Positions 7,935 through 16,644 of a DNA stretch of 64,000 nucleotides are shown here, in pieces. Origin of the DNA: CAZZNQ01 sp964655775 (GTDB lineage Bacteria; Planctomycetota; Brocadiia; SM23-32); NCBI GenBank assembly GCA_964655775.1, contig CAZZNQ010000003.1, forward strand, positions 1 through 64,000. Reading direction: 5' to 3'. How positions within the stretch are numbered: position 1 is the stretch's first letter; every line of letters begins with the position of its first letter. Made by a program: the position numbers and the translations under genes. The notes below the pieces were generated by a model. It was not told the DNA's origin. It saw nothing but the letters and a program-made list of their open reading frames with translations, and made no database searches.

Positions 7935-8224
7935 TCTGGGTGCAGGTAGTCATCTCGGCGGCGTCGGCGCTGAGCGGCGGTTTTCTGGGCGGCTGGGTGG
8001 TCGCCTTCCGCTGGGGTCGCTGGCGGCAGCGCGTGGAGGATCACCTCGAGAGCATCGAGGCGCGCCTGCTCAAGGGCGACCGCGTCGTGGACAACGTGCC
8101 AGTCCTCGGCACGCGCGTGGACCTGATTCTGGAGGAACTGCGGGCCATCAAGGCCGAGATACGACTCGAACGGACCCATTTCGTCTCCCACGAGGAATGC
8201 GACAGGAGGCACGCTAATGCTTGA
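7931..8224 (+). CDS. Membrane-anchored coiled-coil phage protein (DUF2730-like)
   Basis: A 97-residue protein overlapping the previous stop by four bases (ATGA). It has a hydrophobic N-terminal span at about residues 3-26 (VVISAASALSGGFLGGWVV) and then a charged helical part that looks like a coiled coil. Small proteins of this design are found just before the large terminase in Mu-like phages (DUF2730 family). The role is unknown. A link to holin or spanin function is possible but not shown. Confidence 0.65.
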   Translation: MIWVQVVISAASALSGGFLGGWVVAFRWGRWRQRVEDHLESIEARLLKGDRVVDNVPVLGTRVDLILEELRAIKAEIRLERTHFVSHEECDRRHANA

Positions 8225-8456
8225 ACACGATGCGCTGGAGAACCTGCTGGCCGAACTGGGACGCCGTCGTCGCGAGGCCGAGGCGGAGGCCGGCCACGCC
8301 GCCGAGACGCTCACGCGGCTGGCGTCCGGCATTGTGCCGCTTCAGCAGGTGGACCACGAACAGGTCCGCGCCGCGGCCGACACCTTCAGCGACGCGCTGG
8401 CCCGGATGCGCCAGTTGCAGCAGTTCGCCCACGACGTTCGCCGGCTCTTGATGTAG
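8217..8456 (+). CDS. Small helical phage protein
   Basis: A 79-residue, strongly charged, probably all-helical protein (LLAELGRRRREAEAEAG in its N-terminal part). It starts eight bases inside the preceding gene in another frame and ends 24 bases before the large terminase start, so it belongs to the same translation-coupled set. No family recognised. Confidence 0.6.
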   Translation: MLEHDALENLLAELGRRRREAEAEAGHAAETLTRLASGIVPLQQVDHEQVRAAADTFSDALARMRQLQQFAHDVRRLLM

Positions 8457-8479
8457 GACAGGTGCCACGAGGAACCGCC

Positions 8480-9994
8480 ATGCCGAAATGGTCCAGACAG
8501 CACGAGCAGCTTCGGCTCCGGATACTGGAGCTTATCCAGGGCCGCGCCACACCGTTCGCACGCACGGACGCCGCGTCGGTGCGCGCGCGCCGCGACCGGG
8601 ACCTGCTCGGCTGGTGCCGGACTTACCTGCCGCACTACTTCGACGCGCCGTTCGCGCCCTTCCATCGGCGCATGGTTCGCGCGGTCGGCGAGGCCGGGAT
8701 GCCCACCTTTGTCTGCGCCTTCCGCGGCGCGGGCAAGAGCGTGCTGCTCACACTGGCCCGGCCTCTCCACCGCGTGCTCGGCGGCGGGGTGCCTTACTTC
8801 CTCTACGGCAGCCAGGTGCAGAAACTGGCCGCCCAGAACATGGATTACGTGCGGTTGGAGCTGGAGCACAACCCCCGATTGCACGCCGACTACGGTCGCC
8901 CCGAGATCACCGGTTCCCAGACGGAATGGGTGGTGCGGCTGCCGGAGCGGCGCACCGGGACGCGGTTCGAGGCGTTCGGCATTGGCATGAGCCCGCGCGG
9001 CCGGCGGTTCGCCGAGCATCGGCCGCTGGAGTTCGTCGGCGACGACCTGGAAGACGCCGAACTCGCCCGCAACCCCGACCGCGAGCAGCACCTGTGGGAC
9101 TGGCTGATGGACGAGGTGCTGCCGGCGATGGAGCCCGAGAGCTACCGCTGCACGGTCCTGGGCACCATCTTCGGGCCCGATTGCATGATGCAGCGCGCCC
9201 GCCAGCTTGCCGACCGGGTCGATTCCGCCGGCAGGCCGCTGGGGCGCGTCTTCCTGCAGCCGGCCGTCGAGGACGGCGGCAGCGTCTGGCCGGAACGCTT
9301 CGACGGCGAGGCCCTGGCCCGCATCCGGGCCACCATCGGCCTGCGCAACTGGCTCCGCAACTACGCCCTGGAGCCGGACGATCCCACCCGTCCCTTCCAG
9401 GCGCGCTGGATGCTCGCCTGGCGGGCCGACGAGATCGATCCCCGGCGGCTGGACGTGGTGGCCTTCCTGGACCCGGCCGTGAGCCAGAGCGCCAAGGGCT
9501 GTCCACGCGCTCTGGTGACCGTCGGAATGGACCGCGACACCGGCATCCGCTACGTGCTGGACGCCTGGATCGAGCGCGGCACGCCGGGGGAGATAATCGC
9601 AAAGCTGTTCGAGGTGCGGGACCGGTTCGCGCCCCGCGTGATCGGCATTGAATCGAACGGCGGTTACGCGCTGATCCGCCCCCTGCTGGCCGTGCACGAG
9701 CAGCGCCGCGGCCGGCGCCTGCCGGTTCGCTACGTCAACCACAGCCGGCCTAAGGCGTTGCGCATCGAGTCGCTGTGCTCGCAGTTCGAGAGCGGGATGT
9801 GGCGGTTCCCGCAGAACCCGTCGCCCGGCATAGCCACGCTGCAGGAGCAGTTCCTGGCCTACCCCGACGGCTACGTGGACGGACCGGACGCCGCGGCCGG
9901 ATGCGACGAGCTGCTGCCGGACGCGTTCGCGCCCGCATCGACCCCGGCCGCCTACCGTCCCCCGTCGCGGCGCACCGATTTCTCCTGTCTCTGA
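8480..9994 (+). CDS. Phage terminase large subunit
   Basis: ATP-driven DNA-packaging motor and nuclease. The 504-residue protein has a Walker-A-like loop at residues 82-87 (RGAGKS), a Walker-B-like acidic pair in LEFVGDDLED, and a C-terminal RNase-H-type nuclease domain opening with VVAFLDPAVSQSAKG and continuing with IGIESNG. This is the architecture of Mu gp28-like terminases. The ATG at 8480 follows GAGGA at a proper distance. An upstream GTG at 8462 has no such site. Confidence 0.92.
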   Translation: MPKWSRQHEQLRLRILELIQGRATPFARTDAASVRARRDRDLLGWCRTYLPHYFDAPFAPFHRRMVRAVGEAGMPTFVCAFRGAGKSVLLTLARPLHRVLGGGVPYFLYGSQVQKLAAQNMDYVRLELEHNPRLHADYGRPEITGSQTEWVVRLPERRTGTRFEAFGIGMSPRGRRFAEHRPLEFVGDDLEDAELARNPDREQHLWDWLMDEVLPAMEPESYRCTVLGTIFGPDCMMQRARQLADRVDSAGRPLGRVFLQPAVEDGGSVWPERFDGEALARIRATIGLRNWLRNYALEPDDPTRPFQARWMLAWRADEIDPRRLDVVAFLDPAVSQSAKGCPRALVTVGMDRDTGIRYVLDAWIERGTPGEIIAKLFEVRDRFAPRVIGIESNGGYALIRPLLAVHEQRRGRRLPVRYVNHSRPKALRIESLCSQFESGMWRFPQNPSPGIATLQEQFLAYPDGYVDGPDAAAGCDELLPDAFAPASTPAAYRPPSRRTDFSCL

Positions 9995-10014
9995 CCGATA
10001 CCGAGAGGAAACCC

Positions 10015-11235
10015 ATGGACCGCAAACCGAGCACCAAGGAAGTGGCCGCGCCCACGCCCGTCGGCGATTTCGGCGCGCGCAGCGTGGTGGGTCACCTGGA
10101 CGTGGACACGCTGACGCCGCGCCGCATCAAGCGCATGCTGCTGGCGGCGGAGTCGGGCGACCTGGTCGCCCAGGCGGAGCTGTTCGAGCGAATGGAAGAA
10201 CGGGACGGGGAACTGGACGCCCTGCTGCGCACCCGCAAGCAGGGGGCAGCCCGGCTGCGTTGGCGCATCGAGCCGTCCGACGATTCGGCGGCCGCCCGAC
10301 GCGCGGGGGACCTGTGCCGCGAGACGGTGGACCGGCTGCCCGACGTGCCCCAGGCCATCTTCGACCTGCTGGACGCCGTGCCCAAAGGCTTCAGCGTGCT
10401 GGAGATACGCTGGCGGACCGAGTCGGACCGCTGGACGCCGGAGCGACTCGAGTGGCGGCCTCAGCGCTGGTTCGGCACCGCAGACGACGGGGAGACGCTG
10501 CTCCTGCGCGACACCGCGGGAGGGGGAGAGCGCCTCAACCCGCTGAACTTCATCGTCCACAGGGTCAAGGCGCGCAGCGGTTTCCGCGCGCGGACGGGCC
10601 TGCTCCGCTCGTGCGTGCGGGCGTTCGTGGTGCGCCATTTCGCGTGGAAGGACTGGATGTCCTTCGCGGAGGTGTACGGCGTTCCGCCTCGGCTCGGGCG
10701 ACTGCGCGAGGGGGTGCCGTGGGACTCCGAAGAGGCCCGCCAGCTCTGGGAGGCGGTGCGCGCGCTGGGCATGGATGCCGCGGCCGTGGTCCGCGAGGGC
10801 AACAGCATCGAGATGCTCGACACACGCTCGCTGGGCGAGGGCGGCATCTTCGAGCGAATTCTGGACCGTGCCGGACGCGAGATGACGCTTGCCGTTCTGG
10901 GGCAGCTTCTGACCACCGGCGGCGAGCGGGGCGGCTCCTACGCGCTCGGCTACGTGCACAACCAGGTGCGGTGGGACCTGATCGAGGCCGACGCCGCCGC
11001 GCTTTCGCAATCGCTCACGGCCCAGCTTCTCCGGCCCATCGTCCGTCTGAATCTGGGGGCCGACCACCCGGTACCGCGATGGCACTTCGACGCGGACCGG
11101 CCCGAGGATCTGGACCGCCTCGCATCGACCGTCAAGACCCTGTCCGACGCCGGGCTGCCGATACCGGCGGACTGGGTCTACCGCAAGTTCGGTATCCCCA
11201 GGCCCGAGAACGGCCAGGACGTGCTGGGCCGCTGA
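10015..11235 (+). CDS. Phage portal protein, Mu gp29 / DUF935 type
   Basis: Forms the dodecameric ring at the capsid vertex through which DNA passes. The 406-residue product has the DUF935 layout: an early helical region (RRIKRMLLAAESGDLVAQ), the RKQGAARLRWRIEPSDD strand, then KGFSVLEIRW and a conserved FAEVYGVPPRLGR segment. GAGAGGAAACCC precedes the ATG at 10015. A longer upstream frame overlaps terminase and is rejected. It follows the large terminase directly, as in Mu-like phages. Confidence 0.88.
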   Translation: MDRKPSTKEVAAPTPVGDFGARSVVGHLDVDTLTPRRIKRMLLAAESGDLVAQAELFERMEERDGELDALLRTRKQGAARLRWRIEPSDDSAAARRAGDLCRETVDRLPDVPQAIFDLLDAVPKGFSVLEIRWRTESDRWTPERLEWRPQRWFGTADDGETLLLRDTAGGGERLNPLNFIVHRVKARSGFRARTGLLRSCVRAFVVRHFAWKDWMSFAEVYGVPPRLGRLREGVPWDSEEARQLWEAVRALGMDAAAVVREGNSIEMLDTRSLGEGGIFERILDRAGREMTLAVLGQLLTTGGERGGSYALGYVHNQVRWDLIEADAAALSQSLTAQLLRPIVRLNLGADHPVPRWHFDADRPEDLDRLASTVKTLSDAGLPIPADWVYRKFGIPRPENGQDVLGR

Positions 11236-11244
11236 GGAGGCAAG

Positions 11245-12279
11245 ATGAGCAGCCAGATTGCAGAGGTGCTGATCGGTTCTTCCACCGCGGACGGCGCGCC
11301 GACCGAGCTGCCCGAGTGGGTGATGCTCGCCAGGACCGGCGTCTGGCTCGGGCACCCGACCGAGCGCGAGGTCGTAACGCGGCGACGCCTGCGCGCGGCC
11401 CGCGACTACTTCCAACGTCACTACTCCGCCCACGGCACGGACCTGGTGGTCGACTACCACCACGGCAGCGTGCTGGCCGCGCGGAGCGGCAATGCGGCCC
11501 CTGCCGCCGGCTGGGTGCGCGAGGTAGAACTGCGGAGTGACGGCAACGAGCTCTGGGGCCGCGTGCTGTGGACGGCCTCCGCGGCCCGGGCCATCACCGA
11601 ATGCGAGCTTCGCTACCTGAGCCCCGCGTTGCGTTTCGACGTGCCGGACCGCGTCACGGGCGAGCGTGTACCGATGGTCATCCACAGCGTCGCTCTGACG
11701 AACACGCCTTTCATGACCGAGCTTCCGGGACTGAACGCATGGCAAACGCCGGGAGCCGATTCCTCAACCCAAGCTCCGAAAGGAGGACGCACGATGTCCC
11801 TGTTGAACGCCGTTGCGCAGGCCGCCGACGAGCCGTTGGAACTGGTGGCCGCGCTGTTTGGACTCAAGGCCGACGCGCCCGACGACCGCGTGGCGGAGGC
11901 GCTGATGGCGAACGCCCGGGCCGGACGCGCCGCCCTGAACGCCGTTTGCACGAAGCTCGGACTCCCCGAATCCGCCGAGGAGGCGGAGGTGCTGAACGCG
12001 GTGGACGCGCTGCACGCGTCGGTGAACCGCGGGGCGGTTGAGGAACTGGTCGACGCCGCCGTCGGCGAAGGCCGCATCCCGCCCGCGCACCGCGCCTTCT
12101 ACCTGAACGAGGCGCGCCGGGACCTGGACGCCGCACGCCGCATCATCGGCGAGCTTCCGGTGCTGACGTCGTCGGCCGCCCCGGCCGGCACCTCCGGCGG
12201 CCGCAGCCTGACCGAGGCCGAGCGCCAGGTGTGCACGCAACTGGCGCTCTCGGAGGAAGCATTTCTGAACGCGTGCTGA
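11245..12279 (+). CDS. Mu I-like prohead protease with fused scaffold region
   Basis: Cleaves scaffold and capsid precursors during head maturation. The first 183 residues look like the Mu I-protein protease domain, with VDYHHGS holding a likely catalytic His, a GWVREVELR strand, and SPALRFD and VALTNTP near its end. Residues 184-344 are helical and charged, as expected of scaffold. A strong ribosome site inside the gene probably makes that part separately as well (next entry). In Mu the scaffold gene Z likewise lies inside protease gene I. No separate minor head protein (Mu F) lies between portal and protease. Confidence 0.85.
   Translation: MSSQIAEVLIGSSTADGAPTELPEWVMLARTGVWLGHPTEREVVTRRRLRAARDYFQRHYSAHGTDLVVDYHHGSVLAARSGNAAPAAGWVREVELRSDGNELWGRVLWTASAARAITECELRYLSPALRFDVPDRVTGERVPMVIHSVALTNTPFMTELPGLNAWQTPGADSSTQAPKGGRTMSLLNAVAQAADEPLELVAALFGLKADAPDDRVAEALMANARAGRAALNAVCTKLGLPESAEEAEVLNAVDALHASVNRGAVEELVDAAVGEGRIPPAHRAFYLNEARRDLDAARRIIGELPVLTSSAAPAGTSGGRSLTEAERQVCTQLALSEEAFLNAC
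11794..12279 (+). CDS. Nested in-frame scaffold protein (Mu Z-like)
   Basis: An in-frame ATG at 11794 is preceded by AAAGGAGG, the strongest ribosome site in the cluster, nine bases upstream. It lies in a stretch that joins the protease domain to the helical part and would give a 161-residue scaffold protein sharing the C-terminus of the protease. This matches the known Mu I/Z and lambda C/Nu3 arrangement, in which excess scaffold is made from an internal start. The start is seen in the sequence. That it is used is inferred. Confidence 0.7.
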   Translation: MSLLNAVAQAADEPLELVAALFGLKADAPDDRVAEALMANARAGRAALNAVCTKLGLPESAEEAEVLNAVDALHASVNRGAVEELVDAAVGEGRIPPAHRAFYLNEARRDLDAARRIIGELPVLTSSAAPAGTSGGRSLTEAERQVCTQLALSEEAFLNAC

Positions 12280-12328
12280 CGCAAACGGCCGGCTCCGGCC
12301 GGCGTCCCTTACCACAGGAGGTGAAGCA

Positions 12329-12796
12329 ATGGCAGCACTGACGTCCGACAGGAACACGCAGTACAGTCTCGGCGACCTGCTCTCGGTGCCGGTAGCCGCG
12401 GGGGAGCGCATCTTCGCCGGCTCGCTGGTCTGCGCCGACGCCGACGGCCACGCCGTGCCGGCAGCGGATACGGACGGGCTGAAGTTCATGGGCGTGGCGA
12501 CCGTGCAGGCGGACAACCGCAACGGTTCGGACGGCGATGTCCGCGTTGTGGTCCGTCGGCGGGGCCGCTACTGCCTGGCCTACGCCGGCACGCTCGTGCA
12601 GGCCGGCCTGGGCGCGGCCGTCTACGCCGTGGACGACCAGACTGTCGACTCCGCCAACGGCGTCTCCAACAACGTCCTGGTCGGCTCCGTCGCCAAGGTC
12701 AGCGGTGCCGAAGAGTGCTGGGTGGACGTCGACTACGCCTGTGCCCTCGGCCGCGCGTGGGACGAACCGACCACCACGACCACCACGCAGGCATGA
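12329..12796 (+). CDS. Head decoration-like protein with Thr-rich C-terminus
   Basis: A 155-residue protein with repeated beta-strand patterns (GERIFAGSLVCADADGHAVPA, VGSVAKVSGAEECWVDVDY) typical of DUF2190-like capsid decoration proteins, which sit on the capsid surface. It lies between protease and major capsid, the normal decoration-gene position, with AGGAGG before its ATG. The last residues are Pro, six Thr, Gln and Ala (Thr codons 12770-12787). This is one of three Thr-rich tracts in the cluster and a possible O-glycosylation site. Confidence 0.7.
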   Translation: MAALTSDRNTQYSLGDLLSVPVAAGERIFAGSLVCADADGHAVPAADTDGLKFMGVATVQADNRNGSDGDVRVVVRRRGRYCLAYAGTLVQAGLGAAVYAVDDQTVDSANGVSNNVLVGSVAKVSGAEECWVDVDYACALGRAWDEPTTTTTTQA

Positions 12797-12840
12797 CACG
12801 CCTGAGCCACCAACCATTCTCATAGCGGAGGCATCCTGAC

Positions 12841-13725
12841 ATGCAGATCACGCAGGGCAACCTGGACGCCGTTTTCACCGGCCTGAAGGCCACCTTCTCC
12901 GAGGCACTTCAGTCCACCGAAACCGGCCGCATCGAACAGCTTATGGAGTCCGTCCCCAGCACGAACGGCACGGAGAACTACCCCGTCGCCACGCTGCTGG
13001 GTGACCTGGAGGAGGTGCTGGACGAGGTGACCATCACCAGCATCGGCACCTTCGTCAAGAGCGTGCCCAACCGCACGTTCGCCCGCATCGTGCAGATCGG
13101 CCGCAACGACATCGCCGACGACAACATCGGCGTGTACCGGCCCGGCGTGCGCCAGCTCGCCCGCCGCGCGGCACTCTATCCGCTGAGGCTCGCGGCCGAG
13201 GGGTTGCTGCTCGGATTCAGCGAGGAATGGATCGACGGCAACAGCGTCTTCAGCGACACCCACGAATGGGTGGGCGGCGCCACCTGGTCCAACCGCAACG
13301 ACGTCGCGCTGGACGCGGACACGTTCCAGACCGCGTTCAACGCCCTGGAGACGCGGAGCGGGCCGGACGGTGCACCGCTCGGGCTTCGACCCAACCTTCT
13401 CGTGTGCGGTCCGGCGAACCGTGCGTCGGCCGAGAGCATCCTGGAGGTCGAGTACCTGAGCGCCGGGCAGTCCAACCGCCATTACGGCAAGTGCGAACTG
13501 CTCGTGCTCAGCCGGTTCGGCTCGAGCGCGGCCTGGTTCCTGATGGACACCGACCCGTTCAAGCCGATGGTGCTGCAGGACCGCGAAGGGCCGGAGTTGG
13601 CGGTGAAGGACGACCCGGACGACTCCGACGCCTTCTACCGCGAGATGTACGCCTACAAGGCGCGTCGCCGCTGCGCGGTGGCGATCCTGGCGCCCTGGCT
13701 CATCCAGGCGAGCGCCGGCGCCTGA
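12841..13725 (+). CDS. Major capsid protein, Mu gpT type
   Basis: Forms the phage head shell. The 294-residue product matches the Mu-like major head subunit gpT: an N-terminal segment ITQGNLDAVFTGLKATFSEAL, the VTITSIGTFVKSVPNRTF region, then the RNDIADDNIGVY loop and a C-terminal YREMYAYKARRR segment. It lies directly after the decoration gene and before a strong hairpin. Length is close to the Mu protein (about 305 residues), and no protease-cleaved N-terminal part is obvious. Confidence 0.88.
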   Translation: MQITQGNLDAVFTGLKATFSEALQSTETGRIEQLMESVPSTNGTENYPVATLLGDLEEVLDEVTITSIGTFVKSVPNRTFARIVQIGRNDIADDNIGVYRPGVRQLARRAALYPLRLAAEGLLLGFSEEWIDGNSVFSDTHEWVGGATWSNRNDVALDADTFQTAFNALETRSGPDGAPLGLRPNLLVCGPANRASAESILEVEYLSAGQSNRHYGKCELLVLSRFGSSAAWFLMDTDPFKPMVLQDREGPELAVKDDPDDSDAFYREMYAYKARRRCAVAILAPWLIQASAGA

Positions 13726-13757
13726 CGATAACGGGGAATCCTCCATGGAGACACAGG

Positions 13758-13795
13758 GCCCGCCCTTCCCGCTCGGCATTCGGGGACGGGCGGGC
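13758..13795 (+). terminator. GC-rich hairpin after the major capsid gene
   Basis: Perfect 8-base stem GCCCGCCC (13758-13765) / GGGCGGGC (13788-13795), with a further CCCG/CGGG pairing inside the loop. There is no U-run, so it may be a partial terminator or an mRNA 3'-end stabiliser that raises capsid over tail expression. Confidence 0.5.
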
Positions 13796-13821
13796 ACTCC
13801 CCGCACCGAAGGAGACATCAC

Positions 13822-14241
13822 GTGAGCTACTGCACCGAAGACGATATTGCCGCCCGGCTGGGCGAAGACGGCCTGAAGACCCTGAGCGATCGCAACCGCG
13901 ACGGCGTTGCGGACGCGGCGGCGCTCCAGCACGCCATCGGATCGGCCGCCGCTCTCATCGACAGCTACCTGGGCATCCGCTTCGCCGTGCCGGTCGACCC
14001 CGTGCCCGACGCGTTGCGCACCGTGGCCGTGGACGCTTCCGTCTACTTCCTGCAACTCGGCTGCGACAGCGTGACCGACGACGTGCGCCGCCAGCACGAA
14101 CTGAACATCGGATGGCTGCGGGACGTCGTGCGTGGCACCGCATCGCTCGGCGCGGAGGCGACGCCGGCCGAAGCGCCCGGAGCGGGAAGCGTGCGCTACC
14201 AGTCGCAGCCCCGCCTGTTCGGGCGCGAGGAGCCCCTCTGA
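13822..14241 (+). CDS. Head-tail connector protein, Mu gp36 / DUF1320 type
   Basis: A 139-residue protein beginning with YCTEDDIAARLGEDGLKTLSD and continuing with AAALIDSYLGIRFAVPV, the pattern of DUF1320 (Mu gp36) proteins, which sit at the neck between head and tail. It starts with GTG at 13822, preceded by AAGGAG at eight bases. The location after the capsid gene agrees with the Mu order. Confidence 0.82.
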   Translation: MSYCTEDDIAARLGEDGLKTLSDRNRDGVADAAALQHAIGSAAALIDSYLGIRFAVPVDPVPDALRTVAVDASVYFLQLGCDSVTDDVRRQHELNIGWLRDVVRGTASLGAEATPAEAPGAGSVRYQSQPRLFGREEPL

Positions 14242-14266
14242 CCGCCGATACCACGGAGACCAGAAG

Positions 14267-14716
14267 ATGAGCAGCTTTTTCACCAAAGGCCGCCTGGCAC
14301 TGCTGCGATCGCTGCAGAGCGACGGCGGAATCGACGATGTCGTGAAGACGTGGCTGGACCACGGTCCCGGCGTCCGGCGACGGACGTCGCCCGAACCGGC
14401 CTCGTGCCCCGCAGTGGCCCTCGCACCCGGCTCGGCCCGGTGGGAACCGGCGTCCAACGCGGAGGTAACCGTCCGCCAGGTGCTGCGGATCGAGGCATCC
14501 ACGGGCGGGCAGGACGTTGCTCCCTGCGAGGGCCTGGCTGCCATGATCGCTACCCGCATCGACGCGGGCAACGCCGATTGCCTGGGGCTGGCGGGCGAGG
14601 GGCTTGCGTCCGTTGCCGTCCGCGCTGTGTCCTGGTCGCCCGTGGCCGATTCCGGCGGCGCCATCCTGATCTGGACGGTCGCGCTCGAAACCGAACTCAT
14701 CTGGCGCCGCCGATAG
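14267..14716 (+). CDS. Probable tail-completion / connector protein
   Basis: A 149-residue protein of no clear family. It occupies the slot of Mu gp37 (neck or tail terminator), between the gp36-like gene and the tail tube gene. The C-terminal half is rich in beta-strand pattern (VAVRAVSWSPVADSGGAIL). The role is assigned only from position. Confidence 0.45.
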   Translation: MSSFFTKGRLALLRSLQSDGGIDDVVKTWLDHGPGVRRRTSPEPASCPAVALAPGSARWEPASNAEVTVRQVLRIEASTGGQDVAPCEGLAAMIATRIDAGNADCLGLAGEGLASVAVRAVSWSPVADSGGAILIWTVALETELIWRRR

Positions 14717-14729
14717 AACGGAGAGACGA

Positions 14730-15620
14730 ATGACCGCACCGCAAGGCAACTGGCACCGCACCGACGAGCGGCACCTGCGGCTTTGCCTGGAAGACGAGTG
14801 GGGGCAGGCGCCCACCGAGCCCGACTGGCGGAGCGCGCCCCTGTGCAAGGACGGCTTCACGGTGGGAACCATCCGCACCTACTTCCGGCCGCAGACGGAC
14901 TACGGGGCGGGGGCGCCGACGGTGCTCCCAAACGGCACGGCCGTGACCGGTCTTCTCGCGACGGAACTTCGGCCGGAGACCGCGCCGCTGCTGCTCGCGT
15001 TATGTCTGGATCGCACCGGCCCGTCTCCGAGCTGCTGCGCGGACTACTACACCCCCGCTGCGCCGCGCCGGTTCACGGGCCTGATGGCGGATACGGTCGA
15101 GATCGCCGCCGGGGTGCGGAGGCCGGCCCTCGCGCTGTCGATCCGCATGCTCGGACACGCGGAGGAGGCAGCAAGCGGTCTGAACCCCGAGGGCTTCGAC
15201 TACTCCGACGTCAACCCGGTGCCGTTCGCGCTGGCTCGGGCGGCCATCGAACTGGACGGGTCAAGCGTGACCTCGGCCGGTAGCTTTGCACTCCGCATCA
15301 GCAACGGTCTCGAACGCGGGCCGGAGCGAGCGGGGGAACCGGCCTTCATCTCGGCGGGACCGCGCGTGGTCGCCGTACGCCTCTCCAAGCTGGCCGACAG
15401 TGATGCGCTGCGGGACGCCCTGAGAGGCGGGGGATCGGTGTCGCTGAGCGCTGTCTTCACACATCCCTGTGGTGCTTCGCTGACCTTCGAACTGCCCGCG
15501 CTGCGCCTTCAGTCCATCGGCGGGGACGAGGATCCGTCCGGCCTGGCCGTCGAGGACGTCCGCATGACGGCGGCTGCGGACGCCGCGGGCACCGACATCA
15601 CGTATCTCCTGGAGGCATGA
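14730..15620 (+). CDS. Phage tail tube-like protein
   Basis: A 296-residue protein with the strand-rich pattern of tail tube proteins of siphophages: an N-terminal receptor-like part with TYFRPQTDYGAG, a central duplication-like region and a C-terminal half with SFALRISNGLERG and SLSAVFTHPCGASL. It follows the connector genes, where the tube gene is expected. The start ATG has GGAGAG seven bases before it. Motif support is moderate; position adds weight. Confidence 0.6.
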   Translation: MTAPQGNWHRTDERHLRLCLEDEWGQAPTEPDWRSAPLCKDGFTVGTIRTYFRPQTDYGAGAPTVLPNGTAVTGLLATELRPETAPLLLALCLDRTGPSPSCCADYYTPAAPRRFTGLMADTVEIAAGVRRPALALSIRMLGHAEEAASGLNPEGFDYSDVNPVPFALARAAIELDGSSVTSAGSFALRISNGLERGPERAGEPAFISAGPRVVAVRLSKLADSDALRDALRGGGSVSLSAVFTHPCGASLTFELPALRLQSIGGDEDPSGLAVEDVRMTAAADAAGTDITYLLEA

Positions 15621-15621
15621 C

Positions 15622-15810
15622 ATGCCCTGGACACCGGACGAGAGCGAACGGAAGCCGCCTGAGTGGGCCGAGATCGAGCGGGAACTGACGGAACTGGCTC
15701 GCCGCAACGCGATTCTGCACCAGCGCGAAGCGGCGGCTTTGAAGGCGGTCCGTCGCGAGATGGAACGCCTGCGCGAACTGATTCGCCGGATGACGACCTC
15801 ACGATCCTGA
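15622..15810 (+). CDS. Small helical protein in the tail-chaperone position
   Basis: A 62-residue charged helical protein (IERELTELARRNAILHQ) starting one base after the tail-tube stop. Phages usually place tail-assembly chaperones here, followed by the tape-measure gene, but no tape measure follows. It might be a relic of a chaperone. No family recognised. Confidence 0.5.
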   Translation: MPWTPDESERKPPEWAEIERELTELARRNAILHQREAAALKAVRREMERLRELIRRMTTSRS

Positions 15811-15843
15811 GCCCGAGACGCCCTCTGAGGAGGCAGTGAAACG

Positions 15844-16632
15844 ATGGCAAGCGGCTACTTCAACGACGGCCAGACACACGTCGAGTTGGGCGCGCACGTC
15901 CACGGCGTCCCGGCCATTCAGCGGTCCGATCTGATCTTCTCGCCGCCCGGGCGCAGCGCCTGCGTCCTCGACCAGGGCGGGGGTGTCCTGGACGTTAGCG
16001 TGACCGGACAGCGTCTGCGGGACAACCTGGGCGACGCCGAGCGCTACTTGCACGATCTGATGCTGGCGCTGGCCTGCTCGGAGCCGGGCGTGCTCGGTTG
16101 GGAGGACAACCGGGGGCATCGTTGCACGTTCGGCGACGCCGTCTGCGTGCGGGCCGAGGGGCGCGTGAGCGCCATGCGCTTCGCAGAGCTGCGCTGCACG
16201 TTCGCCTGTCCCGAAGCGGTTTCTCAGCCCGAGTGGGGTTCGGTGCCGGACGTGCCGGCGGCGTACGACGGCACCTCGACGGCGCAGGACTACGCCGCCA
16301 ACGGATTGCAGATCGGCGCATACCCCGTGAGCTTGCGCATCGCGATGACGCGCGCCTACCCGCTGCGGCCCGTGCCGCGCGCCCGGGGTGCCCGCTCGCG
16401 TGGGCCGGTCTCCGGGGCCGTCCTGCGGTTGACCGTGCACGCCTCGCACCGGCAGGCCGACGGCAGCCTTCCCGCCGCGCTGGTGGAACTGGAACGGCAA
16501 ATCGGGCCGGGATTCGTGGCGCTGACAGGCAACGGGAACAGCTATCCGAACTGCTTCCTCAGCGCCGTCCGCCCCGTCCCCACGGACGGCGACCACACGA
16601 CGTTCGAGGCGGAGTTCGTCCGCCGCATCTGA
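15844..16632 (+). CDS. Phage tail protein, distal-tail-like
   Basis: A 262-residue protein with a beta-rich profile and no firm family. It starts with GGAGGCAGTG at the ribosome site and lies directly before the hub-like gene, the position of the distal tail protein in siphophages. Segments such as GVPAIQRSDLIFSPPGRS and VALTGNGNSYPNCFL suggest strands. The function is inferred from order alone. Confidence 0.45.
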   Translation: MASGYFNDGQTHVELGAHVHGVPAIQRSDLIFSPPGRSACVLDQGGGVLDVSVTGQRLRDNLGDAERYLHDLMLALACSEPGVLGWEDNRGHRCTFGDAVCVRAEGRVSAMRFAELRCTFACPEAVSQPEWGSVPDVPAAYDGTSTAQDYAANGLQIGAYPVSLRIAMTRAYPLRPVPRARGARSRGPVSGAVLRLTVHASHRQADGSLPAALVELERQIGPGFVALTGNGNSYPNCFLSAVRPVPTDGDHTTFEAEFVRRI

Positions 16633-16644
16633 CCGGAGACAGCC

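Noticed and set aside
8342..9742. Minus-strand 466-residue open frame opposite the large terminase
   Set aside because: It is an antisense shadow; the plus strand has the Walker and nuclease motifs of terminase.
9952..11745. Minus-strand 597-residue open frame opposite portal and protease
   Set aside because: Antisense shadow without domains or ribosome site.
12820..14739. Minus-strand 639-residue open frame opposite the capsid genes
   Set aside because: Antisense shadow; the plus-strand gpT and gp36-like genes are recognisable.
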